Of a DNA stretch of 64,000 nucleotides, positions 26,401-35,900 are shown one piece after another. This DNA is from Nymphaea colorata (lineage: Eukaryota > Streptophyta > Magnoliopsida > Nymphaeales > Nymphaeaceae), in the NCBI RefSeq assembly GCF_008831285.2, contig NC_045148.1, positions 19,773,002 through 19,837,001 on the forward strand. Reading direction: 5' to 3'. Below the pieces are notes generated by a model. It was not told where the DNA came from, did not search any database, and saw only the letters and a program-made list of their open reading frames with translations. The position numbers and the translations under genes are program-made. The stretch's first letter is position 1. Every line of letters begins with the position of its first letter.

Positions 26401-26864
26401 ATTCTCATTCCTAAATTTGCAAGAGTTATCGATCAAAGATAATGTCTACATTCTTAGATTTACTTGTAGCATGCATTGGTTTTGTTTAATGTTTTTGTTC
26501 TTCTTCCTTGTACTCCCGTTAGAAAACGAAACCAATGGAAACCTTTTTTCTTTCTTGAAATGACATTGACAAACAGGCGTGGAGCTTGTGGTGTGAAGAC
26601 AAGGGTTCCGAATTCGTTGACCCCGTAATCAGAGGAAATGGCTCAATGCCTGAGATGCTAAGGTGTATGCATATTGGTTTGCTCTGCATTCAGGAAGATG
26701 CTACAAGTAGGCCAACCATGTCACTAGTAGTTCTCATGCTTGGAAGCAACGGTTTATTCCTTCCTACACCCACACGCCCAGCATTTTTCAAGATTGATGC
26801 AGATTCAAGTGAACCATGTTCTTCATCAAATGGGTTTACTGTTTCTCAAACATTGCCCAGATAG
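20418..26864 (+). CDS. CRK-2: four-DUF26 receptor kinase, frameshifted in exon 1
   Basis: Same family and layout as CRK-1. Exons: 20418-21884, 23508-23609, 24020-24183, 24282-24495, 24995-25232, 25556-25706, 26577-26864. The signal peptide starts at ATG 20418 ([15 protein letters not shown]). DUF26 motifs are [39 protein letters not shown] and [13 protein letters not shown]. After GCCEGRLG in DUF26-4 the frame slips: 21764-21767 has four Gs where the conserved protein pattern needs five. Read as given, translation stops at 21797 after 459 aa, leaving a secreted soluble ectodomain. Beyond the slip everything is open and conserved: membrane helix in exon 2, [28 protein letters not shown], and a C-terminal RPTM segment. 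Splice phases fit only if one base is missing. The lesion is either a very recent mutation or a homopolymer sequencing error. The loop before the catalytic lysine is one residue longer than in the paralogues. Confidence 0.85.
21764..21767 (+). other. Frameshift site in CRK-2 (G run)
   Basis: A run of four Gs inside DUF26-4. The -1 frame immediately after it continues [12 protein letters not shown], matching [12 protein letters not shown] of CRK-3/4/5. The displacement equals a single lost base. Confidence 0.85.
25711..25755 (+). repeat. (CT)n tracts in CRK-2 intron 6
   Basis: Two CT runs separated by TTTTTAAGT, starting at the exon 6 donor GTAAGT (25707). Confidence 0.85.
25899..26199. mobile_element. 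Tourist-like MITE in CRK-2 intron 6
   Basis: A 301-bp element with imperfect inverted ends: left GGGGCCCTTTGGCCGAGGC, right (complement) GGGGTCGTTTGGTTTGGC. It is flanked by a 3-bp direct repeat ATA (25896-25898 and 26200-26202). Size, TIR style and 3-bp target duplication fit PIF/Harbinger (Tourist) MITEs. It has no ORF and lies well away from both splice sites, so it should be spliced out. Confidence 0.7.
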
Positions 26865-27479
26865 AATTATATTGCCTCTTCACAAGCGTATGTCAATAAG
26901 GAGCACTAATCATTCTGACAAATGCATCTGAGAATCAGCCATGCGTGCCAATATGGCTTTTGCCCTACTAACATGATTAATTTTATGGAGTAGAAATTTT
27001 TTTCATTGGTTCTTCTTCTTTGGTAAATAAGAAGCATTGTATAGCTGAAGGACCGATGAGAGAGAGAAAGAGAGAGAGAGTTGTGGACCTGGTATATCTC
27101 ATTATCATAGTGTTGTGCTTAATTCTGTAAACATGCTCCTATCCTGTTTCGACTCTGTCATCTCTTTTGTTAGAGCAGCAAGCTTATTTACTGCTCTAGG
27201 GCTTGCTATCTGCTGCCAGCAACGTTCAGCAACGTGATATATGATCACCTTGTTGCAATATCGTATAGAGACTATGTGGCATTTTCCTACACTAGGTACA
27301 TATTTTTTCTTCTGTAGAGGATTAGATATCAAAAGAAGGATAAGGGAGAATGGAGTTCTTTGGAGAAAAAGTACAGAATTATTCACTATAGATGCTTACT
27401 TGAAAATACTTTTGCCCATAAATGCGGTAGTTACAAGTCAATACATAATGAGAGCATGAACCTCTATGTCCCCATTATT
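26865..27479. other. CRK-2 3' flank
   Basis: No gene seen. A GA-rich tract lies at 27059-27080. The stretch about 27225-27295 (GCAACGTGATAT, CTTGTTGCAATATCGT, GGCATTTTCCTAC) has a diverged counterpart at about 44750-44810, downstream of CRK-3. This suggests the two genes descend from one duplicated unit including 3' flank. Confidence 0.5.
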
Positions 27480-27803
27480 AAGTTGAGCAAAACACAGAGA
27501 ATGAGAGAAAACGAAGCAACAAGATTTACATGGTTCGGCTTAAATGCTTACATCCACGGTAGAATGCGGAGAAGCTTGTATTATTTCCACACACTCAGCT
27601 GCTCTTTAAATAAGAGCTCAATACAACGGTAAGAGAGACAAGGAAGGCAGGTTGGGGAGTTTCTAAAATTTTATTTTCCTTAGATGGTTCCAACTTTCTC
27701 CTCACATATTTCCTTAGAAAGCTCCAACGTTCTCCTCAACGGTCTCCTCCTTTCTCCCAATCTTGCGTGACACCCATTTCAAGATTTGGGACATCGATCA
27801 AAC
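27480..27803 (-). repeat. Remnant of an older copia-type LTR
   Basis: This segment has the same internal organisation as the adjacent young LTR: an ACATGGTTCGGCTTAA stretch, then a CTTACATCCACGG stretch, then an inverted TATA-like region. It is otherwise strongly diverged. No matching second copy or internal region is visible. The young copia element appears to have inserted at its edge (nested insertion). Confidence 0.5.
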
Positions 27804-28164
27804 TGAAAATTTAGAGAGAGTAAGAAGGAAAGAGAGTAATAAAAGCTCAAGGAATTAACGTGGTTCGGCTAAACTCAGCCTACATCTACGACAAGGAGAA
27901 ACCTCTCTCTTCTACAATGTGTTGAGAGAGTTCTTTATTGATATTTATAGTTGGTGTTACAGCAGGGATCCTACAATCATGGATCTTGATTTGGATAAAC
28001 ATGGTAACTCTTTATGCTCAGCCGATCCCTTGATTTTAGGAATTGATATTCCATCAGTCCACTGCTTGATTTTAGGAAGATATCTTTCATCTTGATCTTC
28101 AACTGATTGCTTGATTTTAGGAGGAGATCTTTCATCGTGATCTTTAGCCATTGTTACTTTATCA
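27804..28164 (-). repeat. 3' LTR of the copia element
   Basis: A 361-bp LTR, lower-coordinate copy, which is the 3' LTR because the element is on the minus strand. Its U3 part carries three spaced copies of CTTGATTTTAGG (plus strand, at 28029, 28065 and 28110), which could be enhancer-type repeats. The pol reading frame runs into this LTR and stops at 27957. Confidence 0.93.
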
Positions 28165-31007
28165 TGCCCCCTCAAACCAAGACTTGTGTCAACAAGATTG
28201 AGTTTGTCTTTGAGAAAATGAAACCTCGGCCCTGGTAACGGTTTGGTTAAAATATCTGCTATCTGATGTTCGGATTTGACGAATTCAACTTGAATTTCTC
28301 CTTTACTGACTTTTTCTCTAACAAAGTGAAAATCTATTTCGATATGCTTTGTTCGTGCATGAAAAACAGGATTGGCTGCAAGATAGGTGGCTCCCAAATT
28401 ATCACACTTTAATATAGGAACTTCATGTAGTGGGACCTGTAAGTCGTTGAGAAGATGTCTTAGCCAAGTAAGTTCTGCAGTAGCTCCAGCCATTGCCTTA
28501 TACTCTGCTTCTGTACTTGAACGAGCTACTGTGTGTTGTTTGTTTGATCCCCATGAGATTATATTTCCTCCCAACATAGTGATGAATCCATTTGTAGATC
28601 TTCTGTCATCAGGACAACCGGCCCAATCAGCATCTGAATATGCTTCAAGTCTCCAATGTGAGGATGCTTTTATATGTAGACCATAAGCTCGAGTGCCTTG
28701 AAGATAGCGAAGAATCCGTTTTACATGAGTCCAGTGAAGATTAGTGGGATCATGAAGAAACTGACAAGCCTTGTTGACTGCAAATGCAATGTCTGGACGT
28801 GTGAGGGTCACATATTGAAGTGCACCCACAATGCTTCTATATAAAGTTTCATCTTTGAGTTTTTCTCCTTCAAACTTTGAAAGGGATATGTTAGGGGCAG
28901 CTGGTGTGACGACGGCTCTGGCTTCTCCCATTTGAGCTCGAACAAGGATGTCCCTTATGTATTTTTTTTGTGAGAGATAAAGTTCAAATCCATTGTATTC
29001 AACTTCTATCCCAAGGAAGTAATGGAGTTTTCCCAAATCCTTGATGGAGAACTTGTTACTCATCTCATGAATGATGTTTTGTATCTCAAGTGGGGAGTTT
29101 TCTGTTAAAATGATATCATCAACATATATGAGAATATACACAATGCATGATGACGAAGTATATACGAACAAAGACGGATCAGATCTGGATCCTGCAAATC
29201 CTTTAGATATGAGATATGTGCTCAAACTTTCAAACCATGCTCGAGGAGCTTGCTTAAGTCCATATAGAGACTTCTTCAATTTGCACACATAATCAGGGTG
29301 ATCATTGTCTACAAATCCTGGCGGTTGACTCATATATACTTCTTCCTTTAGTGTGCCATGTAAAAATACATTGTTCACATCCAGTTGATGAATAATCCAT
29401 CCCTGACTGGCAGCAATAGATAAAACCAAATGAATAGTAGTAGGTTTAATGACTGGGCTGAAAGTCTCTGAATAATCAATACCTTCTCTTTGACTATACC
29501 CTTTGGCTACAAGACGAGCCTTGAATCGCACCACAGAACCATCTGCATGTCGTTTGACCTTGTATATCCATCGGCAACCCACAACATTATAATGAGGCTG
29601 ACAAGGTACCAATTCCCAAGTTTTGTTTTTGTGAAGAGCATGAATTTCACTAGACATGACATCGACCCACCTAGAATCTTCTTGAGCTGCGCGTAAGGTT
29701 ATAGGTTCAGAGTCTTCGATAGGGGTTTTGGTTTCACTGAGATAGGAGAAAAATTTGGGTTTCCTCGTCCCATCTTGAGATCTAGTGACCATAAGGTGAC
29801 TCCTGATATGGTTGACATGTGACGATGGTGGTTGAAGTTCAGGTTGACGAAGAGGTTCATTGTGTTCAACATTGGTTTCAATGCTAGTAGGTGTAGGTTC
29901 GATATCTTGATTGCTAAGATTTTGGTTACATGGTTCAATCATGTTGGAACAAGGGTTTGGCAAAGAAATTAGAGGTTTGACTATTGGTGGATTGGTATGG
30001 TTGGATGCTAGCCATTGGATAATTTCATTGGCAGTGGTTGGTGGAGAAATGCCTGAATACAGAAAAGTGCTCTCATCAAATAAAACATGTCTAGATATCA
30101 TGGTACGTTTGTCTAAGGGATTATAGCAAATGTAACCTTTATGACATTTAGCATAACCAAGAAAGATGCAAGCATAAGATTTTGGCGCAAGTTTGGATTT
30201 ACGTTGAGGCCCAGCAAGAGGGTAAACAGTGCATCTAAAAACCTTAAGATGCTCAAGAGGTGGTTTTTCACCAAGTAACTTCTCATATGGTGTCACCTTC
30301 TGCATGTCAATTATAGGTAGCCGATTGATAATGTACACCGCCATTTTGAAAGCATCAATCCAAAAAGATGTAGGCATACTTGCCTGAATGAGCATACTCA
30401 ATCCCATTTCCACAATATGTCGATGCTTTCGCTCTGCAATGCCATTTTGTTGTGGTATGTGCGGACATGAAAGCCATCGTCGGATGCCTTGAGCATTAAG
30501 ATAATTAGAAAAGGCGTGACTCAAGAATTCTCCACCAGAATCGCTATGAAAGATTTTCACTTTCTTTTCAAGTTGTCGCTCAACAATCTTGTGAAAACTC
30601 TGAAAACAAGCAAAAGTTTCTGATTTTTTTGTTAAAGCAAAGATCCATGTAAAACGTGAGTAATCATCTACTATCACCAAATAATAGTTGTAGCCTTCCC
30701 TAGACGTGCACGGAGCCGGACCCCATAGATCTGCATGAAGCATTTCTAAAGGAGCGGAAGTCTTGAAATCTGCTTTAGGGAAAGGTAATTGATGCATCTT
30801 CGCTAAGGCACAAACAGAACACACTTTATATTTATGCATGGCATCAAGAGGAATTAATCTTGATGTAATCATCTTATTCATCAAATGAGCATTTGCATGT
30901 CCCAACCGGGTGTGCCATAAATCAAATAACTTATTAGAGTCCCCTACAAAAGTGTCAACACCTCCCTTTGAAAGAGAAAGATAGTTTTTGCAACCTTCAC
31001 GTTGCAC
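27957..31007 (-). CDS. copia pol: integrase, reverse transcriptase, RNase H (no protease)
   Basis: An ORF of 1016 aa carrying most of copia Pol. Order: pre-integrase zinc-binding region (LWHTRLGH, then C-x2-C in VCSVCALAK); integrase core with the D,D-35-E triad visible as [14 protein letters not shown] and NGIAERKHR; reverse transcriptase with the YVDD active site (IYVDDIIL); RNase H with [16 protein letters not shown] and [10 protein letters not shown]. The aspartic protease that normally precedes integrase is not present. The ORF overlaps gag in a different frame by about 64 bp, the scar of an internal deletion. At its C-terminus it reads through the polypurine tract into the LTR, adding a tail with repeated PKIKQ-like words. 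No premature stops are seen, in keeping with youth. Confidence 0.93.
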   Translation of the reverse strand: MQREGCKNYLSLSKGGVDTFVGDSNKLFDLWHTRLGHANAHLMNKMITSRLIPLDAMHKYKVCSVCALAKMHQLPFPKADFKTSAPLEMLHADLWGPAPCTSREGYNYYLVIVDDYSRFTWIFALTKKSETFACFQSFHKIVERQLEKKVKIFHSDSGGEFLSHAFSNYLNAQGIRRWLSCPHIPQQNGIAERKHRHIVEMGLSMLIQASMPTSFWIDAFKMAVYIINRLPIIDMQKVTPYEKLLGEKPPLEHLKVFRCTVYPLAGPQRKSKLAPKSYACIFLGYAKCHKGYICYNPLDKRTMISRHVLFDESTFLYSGISPPTTANEIIQWLASNHTNPPIVKPLISLPNPCSNMIEPCNQNLSNQDIEPTPTSIETNVEHNEPLRQPELQPPSSHVNHIRSHLMVTRSQDGTRKPKFFSYLSETKTPIEDSEPITLRAAQEDSRWVDVMSSEIHALHKNKTWELVPCQPHYNVVGCRWIYKVKRHADGSVVRFKARLVAKGYSQREGIDYSETFSPVIKPTTIHLVLSIAASQGWIIHQLDVNNVFLHGTLKEEVYMSQPPGFVDNDHPDYVCKLKKSLYGLKQAPRAWFESLSTYLISKGFAGSRSDPSLFVYTSSSCIVYILIYVDDIILTENSPLEIQNIIHEMSNKFSIKDLGKLHYFLGIEVEYNGFELYLSQKKYIRDILVRAQMGEARAVVTPAAPNISLSKFEGEKLKDETLYRSIVGALQYVTLTRPDIAFAVNKACQFLHDPTNLHWTHVKRILRYLQGTRAYGLHIKASSHWRLEAYSDADWAGCPDDRRSTNGFITMLGGNIISWGSNKQHTVARSSTEAEYKAMAGATAELTWLRHLLNDLQVPLHEVPILKCDNLGATYLAANPVFHARTKHIEIDFHFVREKVSKGEIQVEFVKSEHQIADILTKPLPGPRFHFLKDKLNLVDTSLGLRGHDKVTMAKDHDERSPPKIKQSVEDQDERYLPKIKQWTDGISIPKIKGSAEHKELPCLSKSRSMIVGSLL
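28165..28176 (-). other. Polypurine tract of the copia element
   Basis: Minus-strand TTTGAGGGGGCA directly upstream of the 3' LTR, the expected place for the plus-strand primer of reverse transcription. Confidence 0.75.
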
Positions 31008-31954
31008 TTTATTCCTTGTCCTAGCAGAGCAGATTTGAAGTTGGTGTTGAGAGTATTGTTTCCACGCCCACCATTACCATTATAGTTGCGGTTGTGGCCA
31101 CCATTGCGACCAGTACCTCTTCCTCTTGCATAGTTGAAGTTACTTCGGCCTGCATAGTTGAAATTAACTCGGCCTCGCCCACGTTGGGCAACAAAGGCGA
31201 CAGTGGAGGAGTCGCTGTTATTATATGATGGTGGCGTAAGAATGCGAAGATGATTTTCTTGAGTGACCAGCATATCAAAGATTTCAGAAAAACTTGGCAA
31301 TTGTTTGAAGGTGGTAACAGTGGTGATAAACGCCTCATATTCACTTGATAAGCCATTAAGAGTATAAAGCACCAAATCTGAATCAGAAATCTCATGGTTG
31401 ACAGCAGCTAAAGAGTCATATAGAAACTTAACATGATTCAAGTAATCAGCCATGAGCATGTCTCCCTTTTTTACATTTTGTAAATCTCGTTTCAGCTGAA
31501 TGATTCTTAAGTTAGACTGTGAGGCATATTGTTGTTCAAGAGCACACCAAGCTTGACGAGCCGAGCTGTAGGAAATTAGCTGAGGTAAAATGGTTTCAGA
31601 AACAGTTGCCATAATCCAACTCAAGGCCAACTGGTCTGCACGTTCCCATGTATCATATTCTGGATTTGGCTTAGTTTGATCAACATCAAGATATTCGGGT
31701 GGAGCATGAAAATAACCATTAACGTACCTCAATAAGCCTTGACTTTTCATCACACTAGTAATTTGTGATCGCCATAGCAAGTAATTGTTTTTGTCCAATC
31801 TAACAGAAACTAGGCTGGAAAAAGCATTCCATTGAGTCCCTGGATTTGAGACAGAGGCTACGGTTGAGCCAGACATACTTGAGTTTGCAGCAGCCATGAT
31901 ACCCGCAACTATTTGCCTCACAGATAACAAAGTATATTGACCAAGCAGTGACAA
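30944..31954 (-). CDS. copia gag (truncated before zinc knuckle)
   Basis: Retrotransposon Gag of the UBN2/copia type, which would form the virus-like particle. The N-terminal part has W-x-S-Q-I-x-S-V-M-K-S and a long helical core (WALEQQYASQSNLRIIQLK-like region, then a MADYLNHVKFLYDSLA stretch) typical of the family. The C-terminal part is an Arg/Gly/Asn-rich tail. The expected CCHC knuckle (C-x2-C-x4-H-x4-C) is absent: after the RG/N-rich tail the frame runs into the pre-integrase region in the wrong frame and stops. The likely start is the internal Met at about 31897 (MAAANSS); 31954 is the first ATG. Length up to 336 aa. Confidence 0.88.
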   Translation of the reverse strand: MSLLGQYTLLSVRQIVAGIMAAANSSMSGSTVASVSNPGTQWNAFSSLVSVRLDKNNYLLWRSQITSVMKSQGLLRYVNGYFHAPPEYLDVDQTKPNPEYDTWERADQLALSWIMATVSETILPQLISYSSARQAWCALEQQYASQSNLRIIQLKRDLQNVKKGDMLMADYLNHVKFLYDSLAAVNHEISDSDLVLYTLNGLSSEYEAFITTVTTFKQLPSFSEIFDMLVTQENHLRILTPPSYNNSDSSTVAFVAQRGRGRVNFNYAGRSNFNYARGRGTGRNGGHNRNYNGNGGRGNNTLNTNFKSALLGQGIKCNVKVAKTIFLFQREVLTLL

Positions 31955-32598
31955 AGTTTAAAGTAGAGCGTACCAGAAGATCCTGCTGTAACACAAAGAA
32001 ACATATTGTCGCCTGCGTAACAAGATGCAGCCGAAGAAGGAAATGGTGAAACGTGAGACTGCTGTTTTCAGGAGGTATCGATGCTCCAAAAATCACATAA
32101 AATTATTCATAGCTCTGTTTGCCCTGAAATTTGGACTGTAGGTAGCTAGAATACGGAGGAATGAACGCCCAAAGTTTCAGATCAATATCTATCTCCAGTA
32201 AAAAACGCGTTAATAATTTGTACCACAGGAATTCACAGATCGTTTCAAGTGAGAACAGGGGACCACTCTCAGATTTTTATAAAATCACAGGAAGCTCCAA
32301 AAAATACCAAACTTGGTGAAGAGGCAGCTGACATCAACAGGAAGGGACGCCCAAAAGCTTTCCTCAAAAGCTGCTCCCCAACAGGATCACGTGATGGTCT
32401 TAGGTTGCTGGAATACACAGACGTAGACAGCTCCTTGAAGAAGCAGATTTCCAAACGTGAAATCTGAGGCTGCAGGGAAGGCGCACAACGTTTTGACGCT
32501 TCCAAGAATTCTGTCAGTGACAGAACTGAGGAAAAGATGAGGCTGACAATGCTCTACCACCGTAGGTCTGAAAACAGGAGCTTTGGCTGATGCCTTTA
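31955..32598 (-). other. copia untranslated leader
   Basis: About 640 bp between the primer-binding site and gag, with no conserved ORF. It is expected to hold packaging and dimerisation signals, which cannot be identified by eye. Confidence 0.6.
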
Positions 32599-32613
32599 CC
32601 AGCTCTGATACCA
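32599..32613 (-). other. Primer-binding site (tRNA-Met type)
   Basis: Minus-strand TGGTATCAGAGCTGG directly abuts the 5' LTR. This is the classic plant copia PBS complementary to the initiator methionyl-tRNA 3' end. Confidence 0.9.
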
Positions 32614-32974
32614 TGAAAATTTAGAGAGAGTAAGAAGGAAAGAGAGTAATAAAAGCTCAAGGAATTAACGTGGTTCGGCTAAACTCAGCCTACATCCACG
32701 ACAAGGGGAAACCTCTCTCTTCTACAATGTGTTGAGAGAGTTCTTTATTGATATTTATAGTTGGTGTTACAGCAGGGATCCTACAATCATGGATCTTGAT
32801 TTGGATAAACATGGTAACTCTTTATGCTCAGCCGATCCCTTGATTTTAGGAATTGATATTCCATCAGTCCACTGCTTGATTTTAGGAAGATATCTTTCAT
32901 CTTGATCTTCAACTGATTGCTTGATTTTAGGAGGAGATCTTTCATCGTGATCTTTAGCCATTGTTACTTTATCA
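32614..32974 (-). repeat. 5' LTR of the copia element
   Basis: A 361-bp LTR identical to the 3' copy except for two substitutions (near 32698 and 32708). Only a few mutations separate the pair, so insertion was recent. Confidence 0.93.
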
Positions 32975-35900
32975 CACACGATGTTAGTTCCATGCACCCA
33001 AGCACAAGTCTGTGTTGCAGAGTGTATGCACATGCATTGTTAATGCAGACGTTCCAGAGTATAGGCATCGTCGGTACAGACTCAGGTATGACGAGCTAAG
33101 GTTCCTAGTTCTAACTACAGAATGCAATAATTTCCTGAACTAATAGACCTCCCTTTGAAATTATTTTCCAGGATCATCTAAGATTTTCTCAAGATTTCCT
33201 AAATTTTTATAAGATTTTAGGCTGTGCTATGTTTCTTCGAAGCCAAACTTGTGAAAAATGCTTCCACACAATTGAGAGAATCGAGCTGTGTATAACAAAA
33301 TAACTCTACATTCCTGTTATGCAAGTCATTTCAGATGCTTGGCTACATGTCTAAGCAAGAGTCTTGCCCCACTACAGTACCTATAAATTGTTCTTTCTAT
33401 TCTCAAAGAACCGAGGGCTTAAGTTCAGTTAATGGCGGAATTGAGTCGCCCCTATTACACTACTACACGAGGACCCCGGAGGAAGACATCAGCTATATAT
33501 ACCAGTGTTTGGTATTCTGATGATCTTTATTCAAGTGGTTCTTGGCCTAACCTTGAAATAGACAAGTTTTGTCAATATACTTGCTTGGTTAAACAATTAA
33601 CTATTGGCCCCAATTGTGCCTATTTACAAGCACATTATCTTTGCGGAACCATCATACTGGCACAAATCTTTCATGATGGAATTTTAGCTGCAATATATGT
33701 TATAGGATCAGATCCAGCTGGGGGCTAGAGTTCGATATCGCGACCTTAATGAATTCAGATTCTCTTCCGATTCCAATGTCTACATATGCCAGTGGATCAG
33801 ATTTAAATCGGATATATACGTTTACTATATCCATTCTTTCCAAAGTTTATATATTCAGGTTTGAATTTGTAACACCCTAGAAGTTTAGTCATGTTTCGAA
33901 GATTGTGAGAGTTCTTCAATGGCTTATAAATGAAGACCATTAATGAGATGATTGTCCTACTTCCTAACCTTTTTAGGTTTGGAGCCGAAACTGCTAGGAG
34001 GCGGGTTGGGATCCACCAAGGTACCCAAGCCGAGAGTGGGTCGGGTTGTTACCGAATTCATATCCGAATACAAATTGGGAGACAAAAATCCATACTGTAT
34101 ACGAATCTGAAATCCGAATTCATACTCTCAATCCTATCCAAATCTCAATTGAAATTAACATGTGAGTTTCAAATCTGATTTTAGATTAAGGTCTGAATTC
34201 ACGTTCGATTTTTAAACTGAATCTAAACCATATTATAGAAACTGAGTACAAAATTTTTCTTTAAAACTATATCCGATCAGAATCCAACGCCAATCTGGCC
34301 AATGTTAACTTTTTTATATCTGAATCCGATCCAAATTCTTAATCGGTTCTCTATTTTCTAATACAGTTCGGTTAGATATCAGATCTAAACCGGATTAAGT
34401 AACATCTCTGGCGATGCTATCACGTCCCGCATAATTTTCCAACAGATCAAGCAAAGTGGAGTGGAGCACATCATCTCTGTTGCTCGGGTTGCTATTTATG
34501 AGGTTGAAATATTAATATACCTCAAAGTTTATGTGAACATGGGAAACTTCTAAATATAACTGAAATTCCAGTTCGATTGGGATCTTAACACGGTGTTTGA
34601 TACGAACACCATTATCTTGGAACACATTGTTATTCCAATTTTATCGGATGTTTCGGAATGGACAAAAGAGAATTGGCACACATTGTTAGGACTCATATTT
34701 TTTTTTTGGAACAGATTGTCAGGTTCATATTTTAAAAAATACTACATGTTTTTTAGGAACATGTGTTCTCAAAACAATATGTTCTTCCTACCAGGCACCT
34801 CTAGCTGGATCTGGTTGGGCTGTAGATCTTAAACAGTGTACAACACATATGGCCACTAGCAATAGTGAGGTCATGTGTGGGCTGATGTGAACCATTGCTC
34901 ATGCCAGCCAATGCTAGCCCTTAAAATATTTATTATGGACCCGGGTCCAACCACCACTGGCGGAGTCAAAAAAAATTTTTTTAGAGAGACATTAATTTAC
35001 AGATTTTTATACTTGAAGGAGCACTTACATATATAACAAAATAAATATTAAAATATCTTAATATAAAAATTAATGAAAATTGAGGGTGGTGCAGGCCACT
35101 GCCCACACCAGCCATATGTGACTCGGCCACCGCCAACCACACCACATGTGGTGTCCACACCAACCCACATCAATGGTCTATAGAGGCAAACCCACTAAGG
35201 CTCCACTAAGGCTAGTACCCTTTACTAAATTTTTTGACCACACCACAAGATTATAATATTAATCTCCTCTTGGCTGCGGCTATCCACAAACCTCATAATG
35301 AAGAACAGGAAATATTGCAGAATATGATGGTGTTGGCCATGACACACGTCATTGTGCCCTTTATATACGTTCGCTTTCCCAATCCCTTTCTGCAACTTGC
35401 TAGCACATCTCCTTTTTTATTCTAGATGCTCTGGCTACTTAGGGCTGCAAACGAGGCACTTATGATCTCGGCCCATAACTAAATGTGGAGCAATAGAAAC
35501 CGAAAACCTTCGGCGTTAGATGTCAGGTGAACTGAGCTCTTAGAATCTTACAAGTTTCTAAAATTTCAGATTCTTGATTTCTAACAGGAGCATTCTATGT
35601 GAATGATAAGGATTATACTGTAGATTTCCATAAACCAGCAGCTTCTCAATTATGCCGTCCTGGCATTCTGCAACGGGGCGACCATCTTCAACATGCTCAT
35701 GAAACTTTATATGAAGTCCAATGGAAAGGCGCCCACTGGGGCCTGGAGCTTCAAGGAAATCGTGCTTTGTTCCCTTCCCTAGATGTTGTGAAAGTTGGAG
35801 TCTAAGCGCCGCAGTATGGAAACCTCCGCCTCGTAGCCTTTCTGTCAAATCATGGCAATCAGCCAAGTTGACTCACTGTTGGAGTCAAAAAGTAGTCGAC

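Larger units (their letters stand above)
27804..32974 (-). mobile_element. Ty1/copia LTR retrotransposon, young but deleted
   Basis: A 5171-bp element on the minus strand. The two 361-bp LTRs (27804-28164 and 32614-32974) have TG...CA ends and differ at only two positions. Flanks CAAAC (27799-27803) and CACAC (32975-32979) match at 4 of 5, giving a near-perfect 5-bp target duplication. The primer-binding site TGGTATCAGAGC lies directly inside the 5' LTR (right side), as used by initiator tRNA-Met primed copia elements. A purine-rich tract ending GAGGGGGCA precedes the 3' LTR. Order gag, integrase, RT, RNase H is that of copia. The zinc knuckle and aspartic protease are missing between gag and the pre-integrase domain, so it should be non-autonomous. 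Confidence 0.95.

Noticed and set aside
34593-34800. Possible MITE with GGTG(T/C)(T/C)TGRTA-like inverted ends
   Set aside because: End similarity is weak and no target-site duplication is visible.
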